Assembly (NCBI GenBank): GCA_014799925.1
Contig: JAAVHC010000042.1
Location: 12,322-76,321 of the forward strand
Origin: Oscillibacter sp.
GTDB taxonomy: Bacteria > Bacillota > Clostridia > Oscillospirales > Oscillospiraceae
Direction: 5' to 3'
DNA length: 64,000 nt
Both the position numbers and the translations under genes were made by a program. The notes beneath the pieces were generated by a model. That model saw nothing but the letters and a program-made list of their open reading frames with translations. It was not told the DNA's origin and searched no databases. Shown here piece by piece: positions 26,032 through 36,480 of this stretch; position 1 is the first letter of the stretch, and each line of letters starts with the position of its first letter.

Positions 26032-28227
26032 ATGAGTGTTTCATATAACGAAAAAGAGAACGTCTTTCGGCTGGATACGCCCGGTTCCACCTATCTGATT
26101 GGGATTGTAGACGAGGAAGGCTTCCTGGGGCACATCTATTATGGCAAGCGGATACCGGACGACAACATGCAGTATCTGCTGCGGGTATGCTCCGGAAAGC
26201 ATCCGCCTTACCGGCAGAGGGGCGATCAGGTGTCTTTTCTGGGCGAGCTGCCGACGGAGTACTCCGGCTGCGATTTGGGAGATTTCCGGGAATCCTGCCT
26301 GCGGGTGGAGACCGGGAGCGGAGCGCATGCCTGCGGCCTGACTTATGTGAGCCACCGCATTCTGAGCGGCAAGCCGGCGCTGCCGGGACTTCCCGCCACA
26401 TATGGCGGAGAGGAGGACTGCCAGACGCTGGAGCTGACGGCCCGGGACGCGGTCCTGGGCCTGACGGCGCGGTTGTACTACACCGCCTTTGAGAAGCTGG
26501 ACGTCATCTGCCGCAGCGTACAGATAGAGAACAACGGCGGGGAGCGCGTGAAGCTCACCGCCGCCCTTTCCGCCTGCCTGGATATGGATAACCGCGACTT
26601 CGACGTCCTGACCCTGCATGGGAACTGGGCCTATGAGCGGATGATCAGTCGGGAGAAGCTGGGCTGGGGAAAATACCGGGTATCCTCCGGCAGAGGCATT
26701 TCCTCCGCTCAGGAGCACCCCTTCATGGCCCTGGCGGAGCACTCTGCCACACAGAGCCGCGGGCAGGTGTACGCCATGAACTTTGTCTACTCCGGCAACT
26801 TCCTGGCGCAGGCGGAAATGAGCCAGGAGGAGCGGGTGCGCATGGTCATGGGCATCCAGCCGGAGGGCTTTGGCTGGCAGCTGGCCCCCGGCGACACCTT
26901 CCAGACGCCGGAGGTGGTGATGGTCTATTCCTCCGCCGGCCTGGGCGGCATGACCCGCACGTTCCATGATCTTTACCGCCAGCACCTGATCCGCGGGCCC
27001 TATAAGGACAGGCCCCGTCCCTCCCTCATCAACAACTGGGAGGCCACCTATTTTGATTTCAATACGGAAAAGCTTCTGGACATCGCCAGGACCGCCGCCG
27101 AAAGCGGCATCGAAATGATGGTCCTGGACGACGGCTGGTTTGGCTGCCGGAACAACGACCGCAGCAGCCTGGGCGACTGGACCGTCAACGAAGAAAAGCT
27201 TCCCGGCGGTCTGAAATACCTGGCGGAGCAGATCAACGCCATGGGCATGAAATTTGGCCTCTGGTTTGAGCCGGAGATGATCTCGCCCGATTCTGACCTG
27301 TGCCGGGCTCATCCGGACTATGCTCTCCAGATCCCCGGACGGGAGGGGAGCCTGGGCCGCTGGCAGAAGGTGCTGGATATGTCCCGGCAGGATGTGCGGG
27401 ACTGTGTTTACGACCAGATCTATAAGATCCTCTCCTCTGCCAACGTTGAGTATGTGAAGTGGGACATGAACCGTCCGCTGACGGACGTGGCCAGCTTCGC
27501 GCTGGACGCGGACCATCAGGGAGAACTGCTCCACCGGTACGTGCTGGGCGTGTATGAGATCCAGGAGCGGCTTCTCCGTGATTTCCCCGGCCTGCTGCTG
27601 GAAAACTGCGCCAGCGGCGGCGGCCGGTTCGACCCGGGTATGCTCTACTACAGCCCCCAGATCTGGACTTCGGACAACACCGACGCCATCGACCGCCTGC
27701 TGATCCAGGAGGGAACGGCTCTGATCTACCCGCTGTCCACCATGGGCGCGCACGTAGCCGCCTGTCCCAGCCATACCAACAGCCGGTCCACGCCCTTTGC
27801 GACCCGCGCTCTTGTGTCTCTGCCGGGGTGCTTCGGCTATGAGCTGGACCTGACCCGGTTGACAGAGGAAGAGAAGGCCATGATTCCGGGACAGCTGGAC
27901 GATTACAGAAAGTACGGCTGGGTATTCCGCACCGGCGATTACTACCGTCTGGCCTCCTACAGCGAGAACAGGGAGTACGACGCCCTGATGGCCGTATCCA
28001 AGGATAAGAAGATTGCCGTGCTGGATTATATCCACGTCATGAGCCGGGAGCGGCGGAAAACCCTGTGCCTGCCTCTGGAGGGGCTGGACGAGGCGTTGCT
28101 CTACCGCTGCTCTGAGACCGGCGAGGTCCATTCCGGCGCGGCCTGGATGTACGGCGGGCTGATGCTGCCGAAGATGAAGGGTGATTTCCTTGGGAAGCTG
28201 ATTGTGCTGGAAGCGGTTGGGGTATGA
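26032..28227 (+). CDS. GH36 alpha-galactosidase
   Basis: 731 aa, the usual length. The DDGWF motif lies near residue 368, nucleophile D478 in YVKWDMNRP, and acid/base D548 in IWTSDNTDA, all in the positions known for GH36 enzymes such as Geobacillus AgaA. ENCASGGGRFDPGMLYYSPQ between them is also hallmark. It is cytoplasmic and acts on raffinose-type or galactosylated host glycans brought in by the importer. Confidence 0.93.
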   Translation: MSVSYNEKENVFRLDTPGSTYLIGIVDEEGFLGHIYYGKRIPDDNMQYLLRVCSGKHPPYRQRGDQVSFLGELPTEYSGCDLGDFRESCLRVETGSGAHACGLTYVSHRILSGKPALPGLPATYGGEEDCQTLELTARDAVLGLTARLYYTAFEKLDVICRSVQIENNGGERVKLTAALSACLDMDNRDFDVLTLHGNWAYERMISREKLGWGKYRVSSGRGISSAQEHPFMALAEHSATQSRGQVYAMNFVYSGNFLAQAEMSQEERVRMVMGIQPEGFGWQLAPGDTFQTPEVVMVYSSAGLGGMTRTFHDLYRQHLIRGPYKDRPRPSLINNWEATYFDFNTEKLLDIARTAAESGIEMMVLDDGWFGCRNNDRSSLGDWTVNEEKLPGGLKYLAEQINAMGMKFGLWFEPEMISPDSDLCRAHPDYALQIPGREGSLGRWQKVLDMSRQDVRDCVYDQIYKILSSANVEYVKWDMNRPLTDVASFALDADHQGELLHRYVLGVYEIQERLLRDFPGLLLENCASGGGRFDPGMLYYSPQIWTSDNTDAIDRLLIQEGTALIYPLSTMGAHVAACPSHTNSRSTPFATRALVSLPGCFGYELDLTRLTEEEKAMIPGQLDDYRKYGWVFRTGDYYRLASYSENREYDALMAVSKDKKIAVLDYIHVMSRERRKTLCLPLEGLDEALLYRCSETGEVHSGAAWMYGGLMLPKMKGDFLGKLIVLEAVGV

Positions 28228-28258
28228 TCCGGCTTGCTGCCACTGGAGATATCAGACT

Positions 28259-29989
28259 ATGAATTTCGACATTGAGCAGGTTCCATTCAGTATAAAGGGA
28301 TCCTATATTGCAGTTTCACGGTTCAAGGCTGATTTTTGTAATTTAGGGAACCCGGAGGGCGTGTTTCTTCGGAGCATCCACGGATTGACCTATATTCCCA
28401 ACAGTACCATGCTGAACCGCCCGCCCTTCTGCGCGAGAATTGTGCCGGCTGCCGGCGGGCATGAGCTTTCTTATGCGTTATATGCCGATGAGGCGGAGGT
28501 CCGCATGGTAACAGAGCATGGGGAAGTCCATATGTGCTTCGCGGATGAAGACACTCTGCTGCTGGGCGGCAGCGGCAGCGGCGTGGACCTTGAGCTGATT
28601 GACGGAAACTATGCTTATACGGTCGGAGCGTGTGGGCAGCGCCATATCATGATGAACTGCGGGCCGAACGGCAGACGGTTTCTGATCCGGTGCGAGGAAG
28701 GAGCCGTCACGCTTGTCCGGCAGAGGGCAGAGCCCTGCTGCAGAACCATCCGCTTTCGCGCAGACGAGGGGGGCACGTTCCTCGCGGCGATTGAAGATGT
28801 AGCGGAAGAGTGGAAACCCGCCGCAAGGACATTTTGCTATGAGGAGAGCCGCGCGGCGCGCCGCAGGGATTTTGACAACTTTTTGGAAACCGTCCCAATG
28901 ACTCCTCCGGAATATGAAGAAGCCAGAAGGCTTGCGGCTTACGTCAACTGGTCATGTATCGTGAAAAAGGCGGGGCTGCTGAAGAGAGACGGTATGCTGA
29001 TGGCAAAAAACTGGATGTGCAACATCTGGAGCTGGGATCACTGCTTCAATGCGCTGGCGCTTTCCAGGCGCAATCCGGCGCTGGCCTGGGATCAGTTCAT
29101 GCTGCCGTTCGATTTTCAGGGAGAGAGCGGCAGAATCCCGGATTGTGTCAGCGATACATATGCGATCTGGACCTTCTGCAAGCCGCCTGTCCACGGCTGG
29201 ACGCTTTCCAAAATGATGAAGGTTATGGAACTGACCGTTCCGCAGCTTTCGGAGGCCTATGAAAAATTGTCGAAATGGACCGACTGGTGGCTGATCTGGC
29301 GGGACGGGGATGGCGACGGCATATGTGAATACCATCATGGATGTGATTCGGGATGGGATAATTCCACAGCGTTCAGAAAGCATCCGGTAATGGAGACTCC
29401 TGATTTGGCGGCTTTTCTGATTTTACAGATGGAGACTCTGCACCAGCTGGCGCTGAAGCTGGGACTTCCTGACGAGTCCGCCGGGTGGAAGGACAAGGCC
29501 GATCATATGCTGGAGGCCATGCTGCGGCACTGTTTTGACGGCGTACGGCCCAGAGCGCTGGTCAGCGGAACCCATGAAGAGGTGGCGTGCGACAGCCTGC
29601 TGCTGTATCTTCCGCTTCTGCTGGGAGAAAAATTACCTGCCGGCATCCGGAAAAGCATGGTCGCCGCGCTGAAAGATAAGTTTCTGACACCCTATGGCCT
29701 GGCGACGGAGGCCATTGAGAGTATATATTATGAACCGGACGGCTACTGGAGAGGCCCGGTCTGGGCGCCCAGCACGCTGCTTCTGGTGGAGGGGCTTGAT
29801 CGCTGCGGAGAGCATGCCCTTGCAGCCGAGATCGCGAAAAGATACTGCAATATGGCCGCGGACAGTGGATTTGCGGAGAATTTCGACGCGCTGACTGGAG
29901 AAGGGCTGAGGGACAAAGCGTATACATGGACCTCCAGCGTTTTCCTGATATTGGCGGAAGAATATCTTATTACGTTGGCAGATGAATGA
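28259..29989 (+). CDS. GH63/MGH1-like (alpha/alpha)6 glycosidase
   Basis: 576 aa from the ATG preceded by GGAG; the frame opens at 28202 inside the GH36 gene. It has the GH63/GH37 hallmark WMCNIWSWDHCFNALAL, then DFQGESGRIPDCVSDTY, the acidic DGDGICEYHHGCDSGWDNS (a probable Ca- or substrate-binding site), and GPVWAPSTLLLVEGL near the end. A mannosylglycerate-hydrolase-like or alpha-glucosidase activity fits. The last ten residues and the stop lie in the left arm of the dispersed repeat at 29966, so the C-terminus was probably supplied by the repeat. Confidence 0.7.
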   Translation: MNFDIEQVPFSIKGSYIAVSRFKADFCNLGNPEGVFLRSIHGLTYIPNSTMLNRPPFCARIVPAAGGHELSYALYADEAEVRMVTEHGEVHMCFADEDTLLLGGSGSGVDLELIDGNYAYTVGACGQRHIMMNCGPNGRRFLIRCEEGAVTLVRQRAEPCCRTIRFRADEGGTFLAAIEDVAEEWKPAARTFCYEESRAARRRDFDNFLETVPMTPPEYEEARRLAAYVNWSCIVKKAGLLKRDGMLMAKNWMCNIWSWDHCFNALALSRRNPALAWDQFMLPFDFQGESGRIPDCVSDTYAIWTFCKPPVHGWTLSKMMKVMELTVPQLSEAYEKLSKWTDWWLIWRDGDGDGICEYHHGCDSGWDNSTAFRKHPVMETPDLAAFLILQMETLHQLALKLGLPDESAGWKDKADHMLEAMLRHCFDGVRPRALVSGTHEEVACDSLLLYLPLLLGEKLPAGIRKSMVAALKDKFLTPYGLATEAIESIYYEPDGYWRGPVWAPSTLLLVEGLDRCGEHALAAEIAKRYCNMAADSGFAENFDALTGEGLRDKAYTWTSSVFLILAEEYLITLADE

Positions 29990-30118
29990 TCGCCAACGTA
30001 ATAAGATTAAATTTAATGCCGTTTTGCTCGCCCCTCGCGGGGCAGCCGCAAAACATGGCAATGATTCCTTCGGCAATCTACAGACGCAGCGAACTTTTAA
30101 ATTATTTAATTGCCGAAG
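29966..30118. repeat. Dispersed structured intergenic repeat, copy A
   Basis: It begins with a perfect 14-bp hairpin, CTTATTACGTTGGC / GCCAACGTAATAAG (loop 12), continues with GCCCCTCGCGGGGCAGC and ATGATTCCTTCGGCAATCTA, and ends with ATTATTTAATTGCCGAAG. The same order and roughly 85% similar sequence occur at 37135-37293. The left arm overlaps the end of the upstream gene. It spans the gap before the GH2 gene. Confidence 0.85.
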
Positions 30119-30149
30119 TAATAACAAAAATATTGGAGGCTGTTGAGAC

Positions 30150-31874
30150 ATGAATATCCCCAGACCGGAATATCCCCGTCCCCAGTTTGTCCGGGAGAAC
30201 TGGCTGAACCTGAACGGAAGCTGGCAGTTTTCCTTTGACGAACCCAGCTTTGACCGGGAGATTGCAGTTCCCTTTGCTTACCAGTCCAAGCTGTCCGGAT
30301 TAGGCGTCACAGAACGCCATGACGTGGTGTGGTACCGGCGCGGCTTCCTGCTGCCGGAGGATTGGCGGGGCAGGGTCGTGCTGCTCCATTTCGGCGCGGT
30401 AGACTATAGCTGCGACGTCTGGGTGAACGATATCCACGCAGGCGGCCACGAGGGCGGTCATGTGGACTTCACTTTCGATATCACCAATGCGCTGCGTCCT
30501 GGTGAGAACACGATTTCCCTTCGGGCAGCGGACATACTGTCCGATTTGCAGATGCCTCGCGGAAAACAGTACTGGCAGGCGGAGCCCAGGGGCATCTTTT
30601 ATACGCCCACCACGGGTATCTGGCAGACCGTGTGGATGGAGTGCGTGGAACAGGATCATATCCTCCGCGTGGACATCACGCCGGACCTTGACCGGCGGGA
30701 AGCCGCTTTTGACTACACCCTATCGGGAGAAGGGCTGGAGCTGGAGATCGAGCTGGCCTTCCAGGGAAAGCCGGTGGCGAAGGAGCGGACGGCGTCCCTC
30801 CGCGCCGGCGGCAGAGCCGTGCTGGCGCTGGACAAGGAGCGCCTGGGGGAGGACAATTTCATTTCCGCCTGTGCCTGGAGCCCGGAAAAGCCCCGGCTGT
30901 TTGACGTAACCTACCGGCTCTATAGAGGACAGACTCTGGTGGATACGGCGTCCAGCTATTTCGGATTGCGGAAAATTTCCATAGAGGACGGAGTCATTTT
31001 ACTTAACAATTATCCCTATTACCAGAAGCTGTTGCTGGATCAGGGGTACTGGCCGGATTCTCTCATGACCGCGCCGACGGATGAGGCCTTTGTCACAGAC
31101 ATCCGGTGCGCCAGGGCCATGGGCTTCAACGGCGTCCGCAAGCACCAGAAGGCGGAAGACCCACGGTTCCTGTATCACGCGGACCGCCTGGGACTGCTGG
31201 TCTGGGGCGAAGCGCCCAACGCCTATGAGTACTCTCCGGAGTATGCCCGCCGCTTTACCGGAGAGTGGATGGAATTGATCCGGCGGGACTACAACCACCC
31301 CTGCATTGTCGCCTGGACGCCCCTGAACGAATCCTGGGGCGTGGAGGGCGTCAATACCGACGCTCGCCAGGCCCATCACAGCCGGGCCATGGTGGAACTG
31401 ACAAAATCGTTGGACGCCACCCGCCTGGTGATGTCCAACGATGGCTGGGAGCAGACCGCAACCGATGTTCTGGGGATTCACGACTATGAGGCCAAGAAAC
31501 CCCTGCTGGAAAAGCGGTATGCCTCTCTGGAGAGCGTCCTCCGGTTCCGCCCCGCGGGACGCCGCCTTTTTGCGGAGGGCTCCGGCTATGCCGGACAGCC
31601 CGTCATGGTGACGGAGTGCGGCGGGATTGCCTACCGTGCGGACCAGGCCGGATGGGGCTATACCGCCGCCGGCAGTGAGCAGGAGTTTCTGAACGCCTAC
31701 TATCAGGTGGTTTCCGCCTTTCTGGAGTCGCCGGTGGTGCAGGGCTTCTGCTATACTCAGCTGAGCGATGTCCAGCAGGAGCAGAACGGTCTGCTGACCT
31801 TTGACCGGAAGCCCAAGGCGGACTGCGAAACAATTCGGGCCATCAACGAGGGCCGCTGGCATCCGGAGACATAG
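30150..31874 (+). CDS. GH2 beta-glycosidase
   Basis: 574 aa. The N-terminal jelly-roll sugar-binding domain (1-170, with [11 protein letters not shown]), an Ig-like domain (170-275) and the TIM barrel follow in order. Acid/base E394 in WTPLNESWG and nucleophile E489 in VMVTECGG are clear. At 574 aa it is the size of beta-glucuronidase- or short beta-galactosidase-like members, lacking the C-terminal domains of LacZ. Specificity among beta-galactoside, glucuronide or mannoside is open. It is cytoplasmic and lies in the glycan locus after repeat copy A. Confidence 0.85.
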   Translation: MNIPRPEYPRPQFVRENWLNLNGSWQFSFDEPSFDREIAVPFAYQSKLSGLGVTERHDVVWYRRGFLLPEDWRGRVVLLHFGAVDYSCDVWVNDIHAGGHEGGHVDFTFDITNALRPGENTISLRAADILSDLQMPRGKQYWQAEPRGIFYTPTTGIWQTVWMECVEQDHILRVDITPDLDRREAAFDYTLSGEGLELEIELAFQGKPVAKERTASLRAGGRAVLALDKERLGEDNFISACAWSPEKPRLFDVTYRLYRGQTLVDTASSYFGLRKISIEDGVILLNNYPYYQKLLLDQGYWPDSLMTAPTDEAFVTDIRCARAMGFNGVRKHQKAEDPRFLYHADRLGLLVWGEAPNAYEYSPEYARRFTGEWMELIRRDYNHPCIVAWTPLNESWGVEGVNTDARQAHHSRAMVELTKSLDATRLVMSNDGWEQTATDVLGIHDYEAKKPLLEKRYASLESVLRFRPAGRRLFAEGSGYAGQPVMVTECGGIAYRADQAGWGYTAAGSEQEFLNAYYQVVSAFLESPVVQGFCYTQLSDVQQEQNGLLTFDRKPKADCETIRAINEGRWHPET

Positions 31875-31891
31875 GAAAAGAGGGAGGAACC

Positions 31892-34225
31892 ATGGAACTT
31901 TGGTATCGTGCGCCGGCGGAGAACTGGACGCAGGCTCTACCGCTGGGAAATGGCCGGATAGGCGCTATGGTATTTGGCGGGGCGGAGGAGGAGACCATCT
32001 GCCTTAACGAGGACACGTTCTGGTCCGGCTGTCCCAGGCCGCTCGACTGTGAAAGTAAAGAGGATTCATTTCGCGAGATCCGTCGGCTGACCATGGCGGG
32101 GCGCTTCGTTGAAGCGCAGCGCTTATTTGAACAGGATATGAGCTTTCCTCCCGGCGAGTCCTACCAGCCCGTGGGCAGTCTGAAGCTGACCTTCCATCAT
32201 CCGGAAGCAGTCAGGGATTACCGGCGGAGCCTATGCCTGGACGACGCGGCTGTGCGGATATCCTACCAGTCGGGAGAGACCCGGTTTAAGCGGGAAATGC
32301 TGGTATCGCAGCCGCATCAATTACTCGCCGTCCGGCTGGAGGCGGATTCTCCCGGCGCACTGTCCTTTTCCGTTGGCTTTGGGAGCCCCCTGCGCCATCG
32401 CACATGGGCGGAGGATGGTATGCTGTGGCTCCTCACCAGAGCGCCGTCTTCGGTGGAACCGGATTACAGCAATGTGCGCCCGGAGCCCGTGCTGTACAGC
32501 GACATACCGGAGGAACAGGGGATGCAAGCCCTGACGGGCCTGCGCATCGCGCTGACCGGCGGGCGGCTTCAGAGTGACGGCACATGTTTGTCCGTTTTGG
32601 ATGCGGACAGCGCTACGCTTTATCTGGCGATTCGGACGGGATACCGCGGATTTGACCGGCTGCCGGACACGCCTGCGGCAGAACTGCGCCGACGGTGTCT
32701 GCGGGATCTGTGCTCTGCACCGGACTATGCCGCTCTGCGGCAGGTCCACCAGGAGGACTATCGGTCGTATTACGAACGCATGGAGTTTCATCTGGACGGG
32801 GCGAGCCGTGAGGAGCTGCCCACAGACGAACGGCTGCGGCGATTTGACCCGGACCATCCCGATATGGGACTCTATCCGCTGCTTTTCCAGTATGGGCGGT
32901 ATCTGATGATCTCCGGGTCCCGGCCTGGCACCCAGGCTATGAACCTCCAGGGGATATGGAACGCTCAGGTCCGACCGCCCTGGAGCAGTAATTATACCCT
33001 TAATATCAACACGCAGATGAACTACTGGCCCGCTCTGTCATGTAATCTGGAAGAATGCCAGGAGCCCCTGGAGCGGCTGGTACAGGAGCTGTCCGTCACC
33101 GGGGCTGACGCGGCCCGCAGGCTGTACGGCGCCGGAGGCTATGTCTGTCACCACAATACCGATCTGTGGCGTTTTGCCTGGCCGGTGGGCGATCATACGC
33201 AGGGATGTACCGGCTACGCTTTCTGGTACATGTCGGCTGCATGGCTGTGCCGGCATTTATTTGACCGGTACGCCTACAGCCTGGATCGAGAGTATCTCCG
33301 CGACACGGCTTATCCGCTGATGAAAGGGGCCGTAAGCTTTCTGCTGGATCTTCTGGTGCCCTGGGAAGACGGCAGGCTGATTTTAGCGCCGTCCACGTCC
33401 CCGGAAAATAATTTTCGGTACGAGGGAAACCGCTGCAGCTTGGACCGCACTGCCACAATGTCCATGGCAATCATGCGGGAACTGCTCTGCGACTGTATCA
33501 GGGCGTGTACGATCCTGGAGACGGATGCGGACTTTGCCCGCTGCCTGCGGGAGACGCTGAACGCTTTGGCGCCCTATAAGACCGGCAGCCAGGGGCAGCT
33601 GCTGGAATGGTCTCAGGACTACCAGGAGGACGACCCGCATCACCGGCACTTGTCTCTTCTCTACGGCGTATATCCGGGAGATGAAATAAACCGGGAGGAT
33701 ACGCCGGAACTGATGGCGGCCTGCAGGCGGTCTCTGGAACTGCGGGGAGAGGAAGGGACCGGCTGGAGTCTGGCATGGAAGCTCTGCCAGTGGAGCAGGC
33801 AGCACGAGGGGGACCGGGCCATTCGGGCGCTGAATATGCAGCTTCGGCTGGTGGAGGGCGGCGATATCCGTATGCGGGGCGGCGGCAGCTACGCGAATCT
33901 GTTTTGCGCCCATCCTCCGTTTCAGATCGACGGAAACCTGGGCGCGTCTGCCGGAATGGCGGAAATGCTGCTGCAAAGCCGGGAGAAGCAGCTGGATCTG
34001 CTGCCCGCGCTGCCGTCGGTGTGGAGCGGGGGACACGTCACCGGGCTGCGGGCGAAAGGAACGCTGCGTGTAGATATTGCCTGGAGAGATCAGGCGTGTG
34101 AGGCCGTACTGGTTTCGCAGGTGGAGCAAACGATTTCTGTTTCCGCATTCGGCGGTGAAAGAAGGAGCGTCCGGCTCCAGGCCGGCGTGCCTTGCCGCCT
34201 GCAATGGCATTGGCCGGAGAGATGA
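31892..34225 (+). CDS. GH95 alpha-L-fucosidase
   Basis: 777 aa, the usual length. An N-terminal beta domain, [16 protein letters not shown], is followed by the (alpha/alpha)6 catalytic domain: [19 protein letters not shown] and [12 protein letters not shown] near 350-370, APSTSPEN with the catalytic Glu near 500, and [17 protein letters not shown] with the Asp near 680. This is an inverting alpha-1,2-L-fucosidase. It complements GH29 at 16100, so both fucosidase mechanisms are encoded in one locus. No signal peptide. Confidence 0.92.
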   Translation: MELWYRAPAENWTQALPLGNGRIGAMVFGGAEEETICLNEDTFWSGCPRPLDCESKEDSFREIRRLTMAGRFVEAQRLFEQDMSFPPGESYQPVGSLKLTFHHPEAVRDYRRSLCLDDAAVRISYQSGETRFKREMLVSQPHQLLAVRLEADSPGALSFSVGFGSPLRHRTWAEDGMLWLLTRAPSSVEPDYSNVRPEPVLYSDIPEEQGMQALTGLRIALTGGRLQSDGTCLSVLDADSATLYLAIRTGYRGFDRLPDTPAAELRRRCLRDLCSAPDYAALRQVHQEDYRSYYERMEFHLDGASREELPTDERLRRFDPDHPDMGLYPLLFQYGRYLMISGSRPGTQAMNLQGIWNAQVRPPWSSNYTLNINTQMNYWPALSCNLEECQEPLERLVQELSVTGADAARRLYGAGGYVCHHNTDLWRFAWPVGDHTQGCTGYAFWYMSAAWLCRHLFDRYAYSLDREYLRDTAYPLMKGAVSFLLDLLVPWEDGRLILAPSTSPENNFRYEGNRCSLDRTATMSMAIMRELLCDCIRACTILETDADFARCLRETLNALAPYKTGSQGQLLEWSQDYQEDDPHHRHLSLLYGVYPGDEINREDTPELMAACRRSLELRGEEGTGWSLAWKLCQWSRQHEGDRAIRALNMQLRLVEGGDIRMRGGGSYANLFCAHPPFQIDGNLGASAGMAEMLLQSREKQLDLLPALPSVWSGGHVTGLRAKGTLRVDIAWRDQACEAVLVSQVEQTISVSAFGGERRSVRLQAGVPCRLQWHWPER

Positions 34226-34332
34226 TTTCTGTCAAATGCCAATAATCGGGGGGCATGGGAAACGATGAAATGTCCGGCATTCAAAATTTTTTCATGCGGG
34301 GCGATCAGGCCGCACTGTATGAGAATACCGAT

Positions 34333-34974
34333 TTATTTTTGAGGTAAGTTCTTAATGCCGGCGCTTTCAAATTTCTCTTTGCAGATCCTGTAGTCCTGCT
34401 GGGTGTCCAAATCGACCCACACACCCGTGTCGTCTACCGGTATAGTACGAATCCAATCCTCATGCCGCTGCCAGAGTCCCCGGAGACCGTCTCCGCCATC
34501 GTAGGCCAGCAGCTCCGGAATCAGACGAAAGTCGATGAGGGGAGGATGCTTCCGATATCCATCCAGCGTGGGAAACACCACGCCAGGGACCTCCGCAGAC
34601 CACGCCGCTGTCAGCCGCTGGAAGGTCTCCCGCCGCACCACCGGCATATCGCCCGGAAGAAGAAAGAATCCGTCGCAGGCCGGCAGCGCCTGGCAGCCGA
34701 TCCGGATGGAGTGCAGCATATCCGTATTCGCGTAGTCCGGATTCCAGGCAACGCGGACACGCTCGCCATACCGGGCGCTCAGCAGCGAGGCCACCTCCTC
34801 GCCCCGGTATCCGGCTACCACAGTTACGGACGCCGCGCCCCCGGAGAGAACGCTGTCCACAGTGTTCTCAATCACCGTTTTCCCCAGCAGCGGCAGCAGG
34901 GGCTTGAACTCCCCCATGCGTGAGGACAATCCTGCCGCTAAAATGAGCCCGCGGATCCGCGGCGTTCTTTTCAT
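34333..34974 (-). CDS. MocA-like NTP transferase (DVU_1551-type)
   Basis: 213 aa from MKRTPRIRGL; an upstream TTG (34983) with GGAGATAA before it could be the true start. The nucleotidyltransferase signature LILAAGLSSRMGEFKPLLP is intact, then LLPGDMPVVRR (metal Asp). It resembles MocA, which converts molybdopterin cofactor to the cytosine-dinucleotide form used by Mop-type enzymes, and the DVU_1551 group found beside Mop in Desulfovibrio. A Mop-type enzyme lies at 45506, so maturing its cofactor is a reasonable role. Confidence 0.75.
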   Translation of the reverse strand: MKRTPRIRGLILAAGLSSRMGEFKPLLPLLGKTVIENTVDSVLSGGAASVTVVAGYRGEEVASLLSARYGERVRVAWNPDYANTDMLHSIRIGCQALPACDGFFLLPGDMPVVRRETFQRLTAAWSAEVPGVVFPTLDGYRKHPPLIDFRLIPELLAYDGGDGLRGLWQRHEDWIRTIPVDDTGVWVDLDTQQDYRICKEKFESAGIKNLPQK

Positions 34975-35063
34975 AGACTGCAAAACAGTTATCTCCTCTC
35001 TCAAAGCAGATAAGGCTTGATAATAACCTGTCAGCTGCTTCACAAGAAAAATTATCGGCCGCC

Positions 35064-35714
35064 TCACAGCCGCAGCTGGGACTGCGGCAGGGTGGCGCCG
35101 GGCGGAACAACTACGAAGGCCTCTGGCTCCCATGGACCGCTCAGAAGCCTTTCCAGATAGGCAATCGTCCCCTCAATGCTGCAAAACTCCAGCCCCAGCG
35201 CCTGTGCAATCCTCCGCACCTCTTTTTCGGCGGGCTCTATTGGAAAGCATCCCGTATCCAGCAGCGCACAATGGCGGTAATTGCGCAGCATGGACTGAAA
35301 GATCCGCTTGGCCCGCTCCTCACCGTATCTGGCGGCGGCGTGTGAGAACTCGTGCCAGATCGTGCGCTCGCCGCTGAGCCAGCCTTCTGTGAAAAAATAC
35401 GTCTCCCGGAAACCGACCCGCCGCTCCACGGAACCGCACAACAGAGAGATGCAGTCGTCAACCCTGGGCAGAACAAGTTCCGCCGTATCGCTGTGCAGAC
35501 CGGCTGCGGCATTGCCGCAAAAGCCGAAAGCAAGCAGTACACGCTCACATCCGGCGCAGTCATCCAAAGCCTTCTGCAATGTATCATGGAGCATGGCGGG
35601 GACGTTGTGCAGACCGGATTCGATCCAGTGGATGGGATACGTACACCCCAGATTGCCGGCCGCTGCCAGCAGCTCCCGCCGGATGGTCTGGCAGGCAATG
35701 ATCTCAGTTTTCAT
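35064..35714 (-). CDS. DUF1638 protein
   Basis: 216 aa from MKTEIIACQT; the frame opens further up but overlaps GntR. DUF1638 features are LLAFGFCGNAAAGL near 80, DDCISLLCGS near 108 and HCALLDTGCF near 170. In other bacteria DUF1638 proteins sit next to corrinoid methyltransferase systems, as here, where a corrinoid protein is three genes upstream. Function is unknown. The start overlaps the GntR stop by 11 bases. Confidence 0.75.
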   Translation of the reverse strand: MKTEIIACQTIRRELLAAAGNLGCTYPIHWIESGLHNVPAMLHDTLQKALDDCAGCERVLLAFGFCGNAAAGLHSDTAELVLPRVDDCISLLCGSVERRVGFRETYFFTEGWLSGERTIWHEFSHAAARYGEERAKRIFQSMLRNYRHCALLDTGCFPIEPAEKEVRRIAQALGLEFCSIEGTIAYLERLLSGPWEPEAFVVVPPGATLPQSQLRL

Positions 35715-36480
35715 CTTCTCTGTCTGTCTCCCACTTCTTCCCTGGCGTCTGCTGCGGCGCCTGCACCTGGACATAGCCGGAGATGCCGGACAACTGCCCA
35801 TAAGACGGAGAGAGAAACCGCAGCGCATATCCGATCTTGTCCCCGTTATGCTGGATGAAAACTCTTTCCAGAAGAAGCAGCGGAGCGCCTGCGCCGCACT
35901 CCAGGATATCCGCCAGCTCCTCTGTCGCAGCGATGGCCCGCATGGAAAGCTCCGTGTAGTAGGCGTGGGGCGAGACCTTGGGAAAAGTAATGTCCGGAAA
36001 TACGGCAAAGCGCAGCTCGCTCTCAACAGAGGGATAGGCCCTCTCGTAAGGGATATATTTGATGTCATAGGCGACCGGCTTGCTGTCCGCGTTTTTGGTG
36101 ATCTGGGTGAATTCGATCACCTTTCTGGTCGGCGGGATCTCCAGCGCGGCCTGTACCCTCTCGCTGGGCATGACGCCATGGATATCGCGGTAGCCTGTCG
36201 TACACCCCGGAAGCTGTTCGACAAAGGTCATGGAAAAGTCCTCGTGCCTGGGCGTATCCACAAAATAGCCGATCTTGGGACGTGAAAAAATCAATCCGTC
36301 ATACTCCAGCTTCAAAAGCCCCTTCCGCGCCGTATCGCGGCTGACGCCGTGGGTCTCGCAGATACTGCTCTCCGAGGGCAGGATGTCTCCCGGATTCAAT
36401 TCCCCACGGATGATCTGGCCTCGAAGGATGTCCGCGATCTTCATGTAAGCGGGGACTCTCTTTTCCCGGTCCTCACGCAT
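35704..36480 (-). CDS. GntR/HutC-family regulator with UTRA domain
   Basis: 258 aa from MREDREKRVPAYMKIADILR. The winged HTH (residues 10-75) carries LNPGDILPSESSICETHG and DTARKGLLKLEYDG. A UTRA ligand-binding domain follows from about 90. It overlaps the corrinoid-protein gene by 8 bases, so it is co-expressed with it. A perfect 12-bp palindrome TTGTACGTACAA at the transcription start of the methyltransferase operon (54355-54366) matches HutC-type operators, so this protein is the likely repressor, with the effector perhaps a methylated substrate. Confidence 0.85.
   Translation of the reverse strand: MREDREKRVPAYMKIADILRGQIIRGELNPGDILPSESSICETHGVSRDTARKGLLKLEYDGLIFSRPKIGYFVDTPRHEDFSMTFVEQLPGCTTGYRDIHGVMPSERVQAALEIPPTRKVIEFTQITKNADSKPVAYDIKYIPYERAYPSVESELRFAVFPDITFPKVSPHAYYTELSMRAIAATEELADILECGAGAPLLLLERVFIQHNGDKIGYALRFLSPSYGQLSGISGYVQVQAPQQTPGKKWETDREDEN

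Noticed and set aside
22727..28131. Long minus frames (about 808 and 696 codons) opposite DUF5054 and GH36
   Set aside because: They mirror high third-position GC in the true genes and have no recognisable domains.
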